Part shown: piece after piece, positions 1 to 11,095 of the stretch
Numbering within the stretch: position 1 is the first letter of the stretch
Layout of the letters: each line of letters begins with the position of its first letter
NCBI GenBank assembly: GCA_022494885.1
Contig: JAGVSM010002976.1
Location: 124,001-188,000, forward strand
Reading direction: 5' to 3'
DNA length: 64,000 nucleotides
Source of the DNA: Micrasema longulum
Lineage: Eukaryota > Arthropoda > Insecta > Trichoptera > Brachycentridae
Position numbers and translations under genes: made by a program
The notes under the pieces: generated by a model
Seen by the model: only the letters and a program-made list of their open reading frames with translations
Databases searched by the model: none
What the model was told of the DNA's origin: nothing

Positions 1-25
1 TCTAGGCATTACAGGCCTTCGACTT
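1..25 (+). repeat. Dispersed repeat family M, left fragment
   Basis: This 25-bp piece matches the stretch near 19861-19885 in a fuller copy of the same family. The family resumes at about 856, after an 830-bp LINE-derived block. The simplest reading is that the LINE block was inserted into an older family M copy. Matching was done by eye. Confidence 0.5.
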
Positions 26-855
26 AAAATAGAAATAAACGTATTTGTTTATAAATTACCTTAGATCAAAACTATTACTCAATGGGAAAAGGGAAAAAAG
101 AGGAAAGAGAAAAGAAGGAGAGATTAAGGAAGAGAAAGGAGATGTTTCTTCAGACGTGATTTAAACAGAGATATTGTAGTAACATCATTGATGGTGGATG
201 GGAGATGATTCCACATGGACACTATATGAGTTAGAGAAGAAAGAGGAATTGTGGATGGGTATTAAGAGAGTGCCTTGAGAATTAGAACGAAGAGGTAAAC
301 CATGAACTGATAAGCGTACACATAGTAATAGATATCCAACAGAAATGGCTATTTGTGGACGCCACGTTCTACAGTTAGAAAGTGGACACGGAATGAGTAT
401 TTGAATTTCGATAAAATAGCGCGGCGTCGCAAGACAATATGTACATATATACGAGTAATATAATCAAACATCTCGCATCGCTGTAATCGGATTCCTCGCA
501 GACTAAATAATGCGATACAGTACATAGCTGCGAGGCTGTGACATGCAGTATACGTGTAACGAGACCTATCTCATTCCAAGTGATTCCCCAGAAATGCAAC
601 TGGAATAAATACTATTAAATGTACCGGATGTACTAGCTCTGGCGCAGCTACCCGGTCTTGCATAATGCGATGGGAAGATTCCTCTAATGTTAATTCTCTA
701 TTCAGTTACATACGAGTACACGATACGCGTACATCTTTTGCACGCTCCAACTAATAATCACGTTTTACAAACTTGCTAAACAATGCGATGTAAAGAATCG
801 TTATGTATTTTAACTGTTCAATATTATTCAGTTAAAATCTATAACCTACTCATAC
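26..855 (-). pseudogene. LINE reverse-transcriptase C-terminal relic, copy 1
   Basis: On the minus strand, pieces of a jockey/CR1-type LINE C-terminus can be read across frameshifts. They include a stretch like MWNHLPSTINDV followed by LFKSRLKKHLLSLP and a stop at 124-126; this is the usual WN-LP and FK-RL ending of such polyproteins. Further upstream on that strand a fragment like FDYITRIYVHIVLRRRAILS resembles the preceding helix region. The upstream 260 bases show no recognisable protein. No intact reading frame remains. The A-rich stretch to the left (about 80-150) lies in the 3' UTR. The block has a near-identical partner at 1422-2253. Confidence 0.62.
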
Positions 856-1080
856 ATAATTGGCTGGTTTCAGTGGCTACTTTATATACGGTGTAGCATT
901 CACCATTCTGCCTATCTTTAAACATACACATTTTCTTAACTCTTCCATCTGTTGACTTTTATAAAGTGAAAGAGCTGAAATCATTATCTATGTTGCTGCA
1001 AATAAGGTTACTAATTACTCCCTAGGGAGGAAATGCAGCCTGTCTACAAATATTTGGAAAAAGTAAAACAATTGTGTTAT
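856..1080 (+). repeat. Dispersed repeat family M, right part
   Basis: This shares with copies near 10.7, 19.9 and 33.0 kb the run ATTGGCTGGTTT, the phrase CATTCACCATTCTG, and the terminal block containing CTCCCTAGGGAGGAAAT. It is the continuation of the fragment at 1-25. Confidence 0.6.
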
Positions 1081-1421
1081 CGCCATTAATCTTGCGATTC
1101 ATAACCGAATTCTGTATTTTAGTCAACATGTAATAAATACACACCGAAGCATAATATCGTTTTTTTCTGTGGTTTCTAACTAATGTAGTATCTCACAGCA
1201 TTAAAATCCGACAGAACCAAAAACCGTGAACTTGGATTAAAAGTACACATTTTTATTTTATTTATTTAACTTTTTGTACATAATTTTATTTGTACATTGG
1301 CGGGCTTATTGCCAAATGGCAATTTCTTCCAACCAACCAATAAATAAAAGTTTTATTTTTATTATTCAAGTTACAGAACATATTCAATAGAAAAAAAAGT
1401 TTAAAAAGCTAAAGATATATA
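1081..1421. repeat. AT-rich spacer with a LINE-tail-like motif
   Basis: Positions 1293-1331 contain a motif (CGGGCTTATTGCCAAATGGC) that recurs in altered form at 27605-27655. It looks like the 3' end of a retroelement. The rest is AT-rich with nothing recognised. Confidence 0.35.
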
Positions 1422-2253
1422 AAAATAGAAATAAACGTATTTGTTTATAAATTACCTTAGATCAAAACTATTACTCAATGGGAAAAGGGAAAAAAGAGGA
1501 AAGAGAAAAGGAGGAGAGATTAAGGAAGAGAAAGGAGATGTTTCTTCAGACGTGATTTAAACAGAGATAATGTAGTAACATCATTGATGGTGGATGGGAG
1601 ATGATTCCACATGGACACTATATGAGTTAGAGAAGAAAGAGGAATTGTGGATGGGTATTAAGAGAGTGCCTTGAGAATTAGAACGAAGAGGTAAACCATG
1701 AACTGATAAGCGTACACATAGTAATAGATATCCAACAGAAATGGCTAATTTTGGACGCCACGTTCTACAGTTAGAAAGTGGACACGGAATGAGTATTTGA
1801 ATTTCGATAAAATAGCGCGGCGTCGCAAGACAATATGTACATATATACGAGTAATATAATCAAACATCTCGCATCGCTGTAATCGGATTCCTCGCAGACT
1901 AAATAATGCGATACAGTACATAGCTGCGAGGCTGTGACATGCAGTATACGTGTAACGAGACCTATCTCATTCCGCGGATTCTGTCTCAGAAATGCAACTG
2001 GAATAAATACTATTAAATGTACCGGATGTACTAGCTCTGGCGCAGCTACCCGGTCTTGCATAATGCGATGGGAAGATTCCTCTAATGTTAATTCTCTATT
2101 CAGTTACATACGAGTACACGATACGCGTACATCTTTTGCACGCTCCAACTAATAATCACGTTTTACAAACTTGCTAAACAATGCGATGTAAAGAATCGTT
2201 ATGTATTTTAACTGTTCAATATTATTCAGTTAAAATCTATAACCTACTCATAC
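1422..2253 (-). pseudogene. LINE reverse-transcriptase C-terminal relic, copy 2
   Basis: This is a near-identical direct repeat of 26-855, with the same left and right boundaries. The same decayed C-terminal fragments end at a stop at 1520-1522. The main difference is a short block near 1974-1988, which reads differently from 578-590 in copy 1 and changes the length by two bases. Such high similarity implies a recent duplication, recent paired insertion, or gene conversion. The copies are not LTRs: there are no TG/CA ends, no primer-binding site and no gag or pol between them. Confidence 0.62.
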
Positions 2254-2560
2254 TATCTATAAAAACAATTAGTAAAGAGAAAATGTTTAAAAAGGCTATA
2301 AAAAATAGATAGTGGAGCTAGGTAGAAGTAAAATGGATTGTCTCATTCGCCCAAACCAATATCGAATCAACTGCTCCACAAGTGTATAGCTTATGTTAGG
2401 TTTTTGTTATTTTTATTGAGCGTTTTGTAATATAAAAAATATAGATGTACATAATATATACCTAGTTTTTAAAACAGTGTGAATATTTTGTTTATTATCT
2501 CTGTTTATTAAATTAGTCTTCTTTGTTTATTCTCAAATGTAAAAATATTTCAAAAAAGTA
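2254..2560. other. No gene recognised
   Basis: AT-rich sequence with no coding signature, RNA gene or clear repeat. Confidence 0.5.
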
Positions 2561-2564
2561 TATT

Positions 2565-2660
2565 GTTAAGTGTCTTCGGCACGGGTAACCCCAGTGAGGT
2601 CACATTATTTTTATTAATGTTTATAGTTTGTAAGAGTAAAATATGAGTAAAAAAAAAATA
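2565..2660 (+). repeat. Fragment of a SINE-like tail (family S3)
   Basis: It contains CGGCACGGGTAACCCCAGTG, which recurs with changes at 46000-46030 and 51335-51365. At 51 kb the motif closes a longer tRNA-like SINE, so this is probably a 5'-truncated copy. Confidence 0.4.
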
Positions 2661-2663
2661 AAA

Positions 2664-2755
2664 AAATAGATCAACAAATAAATAAATAAATAAATAGATA
2701 AACAAATAAATAAATAAATTAATGAATGAATGAATAAATAAATAAATATTTTTTT
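2664..2755. repeat. Interrupted AAAT-type microsatellite and poly-T
   Basis: Runs of AAAT with AGAT, ACAA and GAAT variants, followed by a T run. It sits about 90 bp to the left of the hAT element. Confidence 0.85.
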
Positions 2756-2847
2756 TTTTTTCTGGAGTATTCAAAGACACAAAAATGCTAAAGTAAAATA
2801 ATAATTCTAACGTTTTCGTCAAAATATAATATATTAGTTCCTTAAAG

Positions 2848-3650
2848 CAGTGGTCCCCAACCCCCGGGCCGTAGACCAAATGGTACTGGCCGCGCAAGGC
2901 CCTGCTTGAAAATCAAAATTACTTTTAAAAAATCGAATATACCTATAAAATTTATCATAGCGCTGTAATGACTGAAAATTAATCCCTATTGCCATTTCCG
3001 ACATCCTATCTATGTGAAGCGGGGTTTTCTGCGTAGACAGCAACCAAAACAAAACAAAGAAATAAACTGGACATAAACAAGACTCTTCGGGTGTCACAAT
3101 CTCCTATTACCCCCAATGAAGCAAGTTCAGGGTTCTCATTTATTTAGCATTGAATCAAAACACATAAAACTTCAACATCGAAACTTTGAAAGAAAATAGA
3201 TAAATAACTTTCAAGTTAATATAACTGCAAGATATTAGAAAAACATTAAAATCCCGATATTAAACCATTCAAGCATCCCCAATTTTATTTTCTTTACTTG
3301 GTAAAAAAATACTTTCAACCTTCCGTTGAACCTTAAAAATATTGAAAATACCCATGAATCTAAAAGAAAATTAAAAAAATATCTGAAACTTAATAATCCT
3401 TCATTGTTATTTTATATTTTTTCTTCATTTTTCCCACAAACCTTGTGTCTTCTGCACCATCATTGTCACTATAACTTAAGTACCTCAGTTATAAATTTTA
3501 TTATTATATATTGTCCAAATATATTATTATTATTTTATTTTTTTATTGATAAATTTTACATTAAAATGTGTTCCCCCTCTCCCCAGTGGGCCGCGGTAAA
3601 ATTATGAAAAGTTGACCGGTCCGCGGCGGCAAAAAGGTTGGGGACCACTG
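2848..3650 (+). mobile_element. Complete non-autonomous hAT element with transposase C-terminal relic
   Basis: The 803-bp element starts CAGTGGTCCCCAACC and ends in its near-perfect inverse, GGTTGGGGACCACTG. It is flanked on both sides by the same 8-bp target duplication CCTTAAAG (2840-2847 and 3651-3658). Both features are diagnostic of hAT transposons. Inside, from 2989 on the plus strand, it reads LPFPTSYLCEAGFSA, a stop, then KTKQRNKLDINKTLRV. That is the C-terminal dimerisation region of hAT transposases (the consensus continues CE-GFS-L--IKTK-RN-L). The catalytic core is missing, so this is an internal-deletion derivative. The in-frame stop replaces the expected leucine after FSA. It could have been moved only by a transposase supplied in trans. 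Confidence 0.9.
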
Positions 3651-4017
3651 CCTTAAAGGACAGTCACATTGAACGGTTCGGGAAGCATGGGTTAGTGATT
3701 GTACGATTTCTAAAACATGAACCAAATTAGATAATTTCGATATGTAAAGAATCAATGTAAAAAAAATATTTTTCTTTGATATAAATCTAAATATTTAAAT
3801 AGCGTATCTCGGACTATTGATGTTTTTTGTACTAAAACAAAAGGGATTTCAGATTTTTATTTCAATTGAAAAAAGCATTTTTCTGGCGAAATTGGACTTC
3901 GGTGTTTTTTTCACGTATAAAATAGCTTTTTATGTTAATTTCTGCATTTTTAACTTCAGAATGGCAAAAAAGGGACTTCTGAGTTTTTTTCTCTGGTACA
4001 GATAATGTTATAATAAT

Positions 4018-4062
4018 ATCAGTATAGTACCAACATTTTGCAAGTGTAGGTACTATACTGAT
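4018..4062. repeat. Perfect 14-bp inverted repeat (hairpin)
   Basis: ATCAGTATAGTACC at 4018-4031 is exactly inverted at 4049-4062, with a 17-base loop. It lies just left of the foldback element at 4097. Confidence 0.85.
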
Positions 4063-4096
4063 AAAATTATTTATTTTTTATAATTAAAATTAAAAC

Positions 4097-4307
4097 AAAA
4101 ACACTTTGGTTTTAACCACTTATTATTTAATTTATTACTAATCAGTTTCTGGGTCACTACGCGTTTTAAATTATAATAAAAACCTTATAAGGGTATACTT
4201 TTCAAACAAAAAATAATGTAAATTATATCTTGATAAAGAAGCGCGTAGTAGCTTAGAAACCAATCGGTAGTATAAAAAATAATACGCGGTTATAAACAGT
4301 GTGTTTT
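4097..4307. mobile_element. Foldback MITE, family N (copy 1)
   Basis: The left arm (from ACACTTTGGTTTTAACCAC through TCACTACGCG) is imperfectly inverted at the right end (CGCGTAGTAGC to CGCGGTTATAAACAGTGTG). The arms are about 65 bp around an AT-rich centre. Related arms occur at 10931-11095, 48418-48492 and 55719-56256. There is no coding capacity. Confidence 0.65.
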
Positions 4308-4479
4308 AATTACGATTATATAATGAATAAAGTTAGAAGAAAGTTCTTTTTCTTCACGTGTCATGTCAGGTCTCCCTTACGTTGACGACTACTAAGGACA
4401 AAGCTCGCCATAGTGATATCATGGGAATATATTTAAAACAAGAAAAAAAATTGTGATTCCAATACTACACTTCTACTAC

Positions 4480-4905
4480 TACAACTACCATCGCCTATAG
4501 ATCGCCATAAACTTCTATCCTGACCATCATTCCTAGCTTCTTCCACATTCATACATCTATTCTAAACATATATATCGGTAGTCAGATAGCAGAAGGAACC
4601 ATCTGAAATTTTCGAAAATGTTCAGGAGAGCTGAAATACGTCTTCATTTCAAGACTTTAATCGACAAACTAAAATATTTTAGTGTTGCTTTTCAATAATA
4701 AATTACCATTCTAAATGATGCTGATTTTTTTTTTCTGCGTGCATTTACTGAAATGTTAATTATAACTTTTAAAAACTCAAACACAGACAAAAATACAGAT
4801 GGTCCCTTCTGCGATCTGACTACTGATATATGTCCTACTATTCTGCGGTTACCCATTCGTTCCACATGACCAAATCATTTTAGTAACCCTTACTTAATCT
4901 TATCA
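4480..4905 (-). pseudogene. Decayed RTE LINE C-terminus split by MITE A
   Basis: The two flanks of MITE A (4480-4575 and 4826-4905) align with consecutive parts of the RTE copy at 38172-38745. The left part matches the region reading CMNVEEA and the right part the region reading FGHVER. It is heavily mutated with no open frame. The MITE therefore inserted into a pre-existing RTE relic. Confidence 0.6.
4576..4825. mobile_element. MITE A, 250 bp
   Basis: The ends are inverted repeats of about 28 bp (CGGTAGTCAGATAGCAGAAG at the left, its inverse at the right). The interior is shared with copies at 9463-9718 and 42899-43144. A possible short AT target duplication (ATATAT) flanks it. It has no coding capacity. 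Confidence 0.8.
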
Positions 4906-5504
4906 TAAATTTAAAATTATATTTTTAGTTAAAAATACGCTAAATACATCCACATTATTGTACAAAACACTAAATAATATTTAACACTCAAATGATTATA
5001 CGTGTTCGTTTCAGATAGTGGAATATAAAAATTACGTTAAAGCAAAGAGAGAATAACATTTTGTTGCATTTTACAATATTTATATTCTTTCTTAGAAATA
5101 TATTGATTCAAGAAATTATTTAGATACGTTTATTGTAAATCTAATTTTATATTACTGTTGTCATTTTTTATTTGCCTACACACAATGGTTGGAAAATTAT
5201 ATTACTGACTTGAAAATAATGAATTATACCAAGGTATATGGTTTAAAAAATAAACCATTTAAAATATTTATTGGAATTGATAAATAAATGCATTGATAGA
5301 TAAACTGTGGATATTTTAAATTAGTTAAGGGGGGGTTTTCGTATATCGGGTACTCACTCCTCCAACATGCAAATACTAAAATGCACTTTCACCTTTGCCA
5401 TTACCGTGGTATATATAGTATTTACGAAAAAATACATGAATTACATGCAGACTCAAAGGGGATGCTCACACCACCATTTCCAAACATGCACTATAATAAG
5501 GTTA
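4906..5504. other. No gene recognised
   Basis: AT-rich sequence. I see no coding region, RNA gene or repeat family member. Confidence 0.5.
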
Positions 5505-5620
5505 ATAATTTATTTATTTATTTTATTTATTTAATTTTACAATACGCCCATGGGGCATTTACAAAAAAATATACAGGTAAGTACAAACAAAGTAAGTAAA
5601 AGTTTAAAAGATAAACAACG
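5505..5620 (-). repeat. LINE 3' tail fragment
   Basis: Read on the minus strand this ends with AAATGCCCCATGGGCG, then an AAAT-rich tail. A similar tail is at 51585-51624. These look like terminal fragments of a non-LTR element inserted by target-primed reverse transcription. Confidence 0.4.
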
Positions 5621-8600
5621 CTTTTTTGTATACATGTAGAAACAATAAAAAGCATAATGCCATGCAAAATAAAAAGTAAACCTTTACATAGTAAAAAAGA
5701 AAAAAAAAATATAAGAAAAGTAATTGGATTAAAAAGCGAATTGTAAATAACTTGTAAAGAATTTAAACAAAAAAATATTTACATTTACATATACTTATAC
5801 GTATAAAAAAATGGTATTAACAAATTATTGTTAAAAACAAATAATAAAAATTAGTTTACAGTACGTATATATAGGATAATAATTAGCATTGCAGAATGCG
5901 CAGGGAGGGGGAGTTAGCAAGGGAGGAGGGGCTAGGGTGTTAAAAGTAACACGATAGGTTAATTTTAAATTAAAAAGTGGGCTTAATTGAAAAGATATTT
6001 GATTATTTATGGGGTACGTCTTGAAACCTGTAGATATAAAAAGTCGGTAAGTGGGTATATACTAATATTTACTGAAATAAATTAAATTGTTTGACCACAA
6101 AGTTAATGCTTTGAACATAAACTAAACGAAGTTAATTGTAGCCGATAAACTGGCAGTATCGTATGGCGTATTCGCAATTCGCGGTATTCTCTTTACGCAA
6201 ATCTAGTACGTCTTATCCGCTGTATTGGATTTAGGTATATACGCGATATTGCTTTGCTTCTTTAGCTGGAAAGATTCATTCACGGTACTGAATTTAATCG
6301 AACGCAAGCAATCTATTGGTCGATTTCAAAATTTAAATTTACCAATCAATGCAGCTTGTCAATTGAAAGCGCCGAATTTTGAATTTTTGTCTCATACGCG
6401 GTATTGAACTTAAATAGACGATTTGTCATAGATTTTTTTTAACGATGTTAATAGTCCGGAGAAATTTTTTGTAACAAAAAATAAGGTTTTTTTCTTCTTA
6501 AAAAAATTTAAAGGACGCGAAATACATTAAACGAACAACTTTCATAGTATTCCCGAACTTAGGATATTAAGAGATCCAAAAACATTTTTTACCTTCAATA
6601 GAGAAGTTTGGAAGGGGACAATTCCGTAATTAATCACCTGCTTCGGGAAGAAAAGAATGATATATCGTCTCCGTAAGTAAGTTTTGTGTCTCCTCCAGGC
6701 TTGAGGAGGCTTCGAATTGATTCCTTCCATGCCCTTCTACCATATTCTAACTTGATTTTCCTTGTGGCGTGAGACAATGCGGGAAAAAACAGATTGCTAA
6801 GAACACTAAAGAAAGACGGCTGATGAGAGATGTATTGAAGAGTACAGAGTAGAATTAAGAAACGTAGGTTTAAATCATTTTTAATGTTGAGGTAATTTTT
6901 CATTATTTTTTATAATCATATTACAAAATAGTTATCACAGTACAAACCATCTTTATCATAAGATATTTTTGAAATAATTTTATTTCTCGTGTTTAACAGT
7001 CAGACAATACGTAATGGTAGATAATTTGTAAAATAGATCTAAAAATTAATACATTAAAAAAATGTGTGAATATTATACTACATACTTGTATGTTTTATAT
7101 GTGCGTTCATGTGTGTGTGCATGGATGTCTCGGAGTGTGCATTCGGTATATTTATTTATTACCAAAGATAATTTCCATGGAAGAGGTAAATGTTAACAAT
7201 TACTCTTTTGTCACTTGAGTCTCTTATTTATTATTTTTCTGACGCATTTGATGTTTGAATCTTTTGCATAATTTATGAAAACTTGATCGGTCTTTTTACG
7301 TTAGAAAATCGAAATTTTTAATACTTATTATGCATGGCTGTATGTTTTCTGAATAAATAAAAAAAAACGTATTAGTAGCAACAACGAGCTTTAAGTTATA
7401 ATCCAAAGAGTCTTCATCAGAAAATAAGCAAGCTTAACCGGTTGAGAGATATTTTTATAGTAAAAATAAAATATACATTCAGAGGCGGTTTCTTAGTATG
7501 TGCATAAATGCAGTGCACTACCAAGTAAAAATATGTGGAAATAAATTGGTAATTTTATCAATAGTAAAAACATTTTATAGGTACAAAGAAACAGGGATTC
7601 GTTGCAATATTATAGTCGTAAACATCATAATATTCAATACTGACAACAAATCTAGTGAGATCGACTCTAGCGGACGATTTTCTCATCTTGTCTACGCATG
7701 CGCAAAACATGTCCCTGTGCATGTTCTGTTTTGCACAATTCTTTACCCTAAATTCGTATGAAATATGTGATTTCTCCTAAGATCGTCATTTGAGCGAGAT
7801 AGACAACGCTTTATACCGGGGAATCGTGCGTTAGAGGGAGAAGATAATATACATACTCCGAGCGTTGCCAACGCATGCGCAGATTTGAAGTTTGAAGTTC
7901 GTTTGCAATGTCACTTTGAACATGCGTAATGGCATGTTAGTACGAATTTAGTTGATTTAGTATCCTATAACGTGCGTATAATGTAAGCGAATTTAGCGTT
8001 CCGATGCGCGAGCTGTCATCTGTCATACTATTACCCGTTTATCACGTCAGACCTGTCATATTGTTATAATATTATTGAACTTAATATACAAGTTGACAAA
8101 ATGTAAAAAAATGCACTGCCCATGTTTTCGGCCAGGAGCCGTCAGTGCTTACATTATCTACTTTTAATCATAAACGAACATAAAAAAAAACAAATTGAAA
8201 TAAGAAAATTGAAATTGTACAAAATTACTAAATGTCAAGAAAATAGTTTTACAATTTTTTATTTGAAATACTGCGAATGTTGATTTTGTTGTTTTCTGGT
8301 AGGCGTTTTGGATATTTAATAAAACGGATAATATTTTTTAATTATTCCATATATTTTTTATATCGTACGAGTAGTTCGACTCTGGAAGCTCACAGAAACT
8401 ATTCTTTCTTGGAATGAATTTCCTACAGGAAAAGAAGAAAAATCTATCTCCACATGAAAAATGATACAATACTGATTCCGACATCTCCACTTGGCATGGA
8501 AATAACAAATAGAATTTTGTTGGTTTACTCAACTTTTATGGAAAATACGAATAAAAATCTTAAAACTTAAGCCGGAAACTTTATTTATCAAAAACATGTT

Positions 8601-9262
8601 ATACGCAAGGTGAGATTCAAATTTGATAACATTATTAGGATAGTTCAGTTGTTTTTTTTTTACTTATTAGATGTTTGTATAAACACTAATATTTACTTTA
8701 TATCTACACCTACACCAGACTGCTCGTACGAGGTTTCCATGTAATTAAAATTATTTTTACCAAAAACACGTACGACTTTTGATCAGATAATTTTCTCTTT
8801 TGTGTTCCCAGAGTATTCAATGTACTGGATGAACATATTAAGTTCTCCAAAACAAAAGCCATTATTAGGAGAGGTGTACAAGTTTGGATTTTGTCTAGGG
8901 AAAGAGATCATTACTGGAGACTGCTGCGAGATATTGCGAAGACTTATATACTATTAAGCGTGTTGTTCAGATGTTTAACCTATATTTATGTAATTGTTTT
9001 TAATTTTAATTTTTGCTATTATTTAATAATGTATATGCTTCCACTTTCCATTATGTCCCAACTCAACACATAGCTCTTAGCCTTATAGTGTTAGCGATTC
9101 GTTATAATATATTTTTTATAATTAATACGTATTTTTATGCATAAATAAATTGAAAAAACTAAGTTTCTAAATTACTGTATTTAATGTGGCACTTAAATTA
9201 ATTCATATTATTTTCATTCTTCATACTTTGAGGCACTATACTTTTCAATTCCTGTATGCATT
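5621..9262. other. Long AT-rich stretch without recognised genes
   Basis: Several short open frames exist but none has recognisable motifs or plausible codon use. The only locally distinct part is 7670-8010, which is less AT-rich and contains two copies of the NRF1-like motif ACGCATGCGCA (7692-7702 and 7870-7880). Its origin is unclear. No RNA gene was seen. Confidence 0.4.
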
Positions 9263-10072
9263 AACCCTTTGCATATATGGATGAGAACGGATTTGACGTA
9301 ACTAATAACTGTTGGTACATATTTTGACGTTTTTTAGTAGTTTCGGCCATTTCGAAGTAATCAATTCCAAAAAGTAACTCCTAATGATCAATTATGCGTA
9401 GAGACCTCACCCATTTGGTTGTAAACAATTATTACTGCTTTACAAGTTTTAATATTATAATTCAATAGTCAGATGGCAGAAGGGACCATATGTATTTTTG
9501 TTTATGTTTTAGTTTTCAAAAGTTTTAATTAATATTTCAGTAAATACACGCAGAATTTTTTTTCAAAAATCAGCGTCATTTAGAATGGTAATTTATTATT
9601 GAAAAGCAACACTAAAATATTTTATTTTGTGGATTAAAGTTTTGAAATTGAGACGTATTTCTGCTCTCCTCAACACTTTTGAAAATTACAGATGGTCCCT
9701 TCTGCCATCTGATTACCGAATTCTGATTACAGGTAAGGTTTTTTTTGCATTATTTTTGTTTTGTTATTACAATGTCGGTTTATCGTTTATATATCGAATC
9801 GTAAAAAAGAATTACTTCTTTGTATTGACATTCCCTGACCGTGCAAATTCGTAGAACTATTTTTTTATATGTATAATATGGAGTTAAAAAAAAAGAAAAC
9901 CACATAATTCGTTCCAGATCAACATATATCTCTGTAATCAATTGATGTATGTGTGTGTAATGTTTTTAACCAATAAAAAATAAATAACCGTTTTCAAGCT
10001 ATAATTATATAATTTATTTTTTTAAGTTTATAAACTCTACTAAATCTATGTTCAGTGATCAAAAGGTTAAAC
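9263..10072. mobile_element. Possible piggyBac-like element bounded by TTAA
   Basis: TTAACCCTTTGCATATATGG near 9263 and the inverse-like AAAAGGTTAA near 10063-10072 could be the two ends of a TTAA-targeting element, interrupted by MITE B. The inverted match beyond TTAACC-TTT is weak, so this is only a possibility. Confidence 0.2.
9463..9718. mobile_element. MITE A family, copy B
   Basis: It has the same inverted ends (GTCAGATGGCAGAAGGGACC and inverse) and interior as 4576-4825, but in the opposite orientation. AATT flanks both sides and may be a 4-bp target duplication. Confidence 0.8.
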
Positions 10073-10654
10073 AATTTTTTTTTTTCGACTAATATTTTTT
10101 AAGATACACGCTTGAACATCAAATACATTTTATTCAAATAGCGGAAAAGCGGTATTTACACTAACTTTTTACTAATTATTTGATAGTTGCAATACGAAAA
10201 GTCATCATCATAATCATCATGTTCCATGTCCACTACCTAGTTGAAGCATATGGTGTTCACAAAGATCCTCCTTCAAATTCTTTCTTGCCGAAAAATACCG
10301 TATTTTACCAAAATTTGGTAAAACTCCCGTAAAATACCGCGGTAATTTTACCGCCTTGCATCTCTGGTGATGATATAAGTTATATGTACCTATGTATAAC
10401 ATAACAACGAACCAAAAAGCGCTAAAAATAAACAAAATGCAGGTACTCGTTAAATTTATGCATTTTATTTCATCGTGTATTTAATTTAACACTTATTTTA
10501 ATGAAAGAGTTAGGTTTAACCATAAAATCTCTCATTTTGGGCGTTTTTAAGTGACTTTTAACTTATTTAAATAAATTTATATTTCAGCTTCGTTTTCGGT
10601 TGTTGATTATTCAAAGACCCACTTGCACCGAAAATGTTTAAGTTAAATAATTAT
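10073..10654. other. No gene recognised
   Basis: AT-rich apart from the palindromic patch. The segment at 10532-10575 has a weak match at 41312-41350 (a shared AAGTGACTTTTAACTTATT), suggesting another low-copy repeat. Confidence 0.4.
10298..10352. repeat. Palindrome-rich short repeat
   Basis: It contains TTTACCAAAATTTGGTAAA, a perfect 19-base odd palindrome if the central base is ignored, and GGTAAAATACC-like inverted pieces around a CCGCGG. It may be a DNA-transposon end. No partner end was found. Confidence 0.35.
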
Positions 10655-10915
10655 TATGACTAAATTTGTTGCAACAGAGAGGGAAAACGTTTAATATGGA
10701 AGTCAATCCATTTACAGGGCTAATGAAACTGTCATTGGCTGGTTTAAGTAACCACTTTACACACTGTGTAACATTCACCATTCTGACTATGTTTAAACAT
10801 CCACATGTCCTTAACTCTTCCATCTGTTGACTTTTGTGCAGTAAAAGAGTTAAAACCTATATCATGTGGGTGAGATTCATCCGGCTGAACTAATTCACCT
10901 ACTGGGCAACGCAAG
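10655..10915 (+). repeat. Dispersed repeat family M
   Basis: It starts at the inverted-end motif TTGCAACAGAGAGGGAAAA and continues through ATTGGCTGGTTTAAGT, CATTCACCATTCTG and CACCTACTGGGCAACGC. The right end is missing. Family N begins 16 bp further on. Confidence 0.65.
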
Positions 10916-10930
10916 AACAAAATTAAAAGA

Positions 10931-11095
10931 AAAACACTTTGGTTTCAACCACCTATTATTTATTTTACTACCGAACGGTTTCTGAGGCACTGTGTGTTTC
11001 TTTATTAAGTAATAGTAAACAAAAATAATAAAAAAAATATACCTTCGTAAAGGAGCGCGTAGACTTGTTTCCGTCGGTCACTAGTGTCAGCCAAT
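10931..11095. mobile_element. Foldback MITE, family N (copy 2, degraded)
   Basis: The left arm starts AAACACTTTGGTTTCAACCA. A shortened right arm with GGAGCGCGTAG and TTTCCGTCGGTCACTAG follows from about 11053. The outer right end is lost. Confidence 0.5.

Noticed and set aside
26..2253. Direct repeats read as LTRs of a short retrotransposon
   Set aside because: No TG/CA termini, primer-binding site, polypurine tract or gag/pol; the repeats themselves contain LINE C-terminal coding remains.
3326..3607. Plus-strand frame inside the hAT element
   Set aside because: Low-complexity residues; the transposase relic is in a different part and frame.
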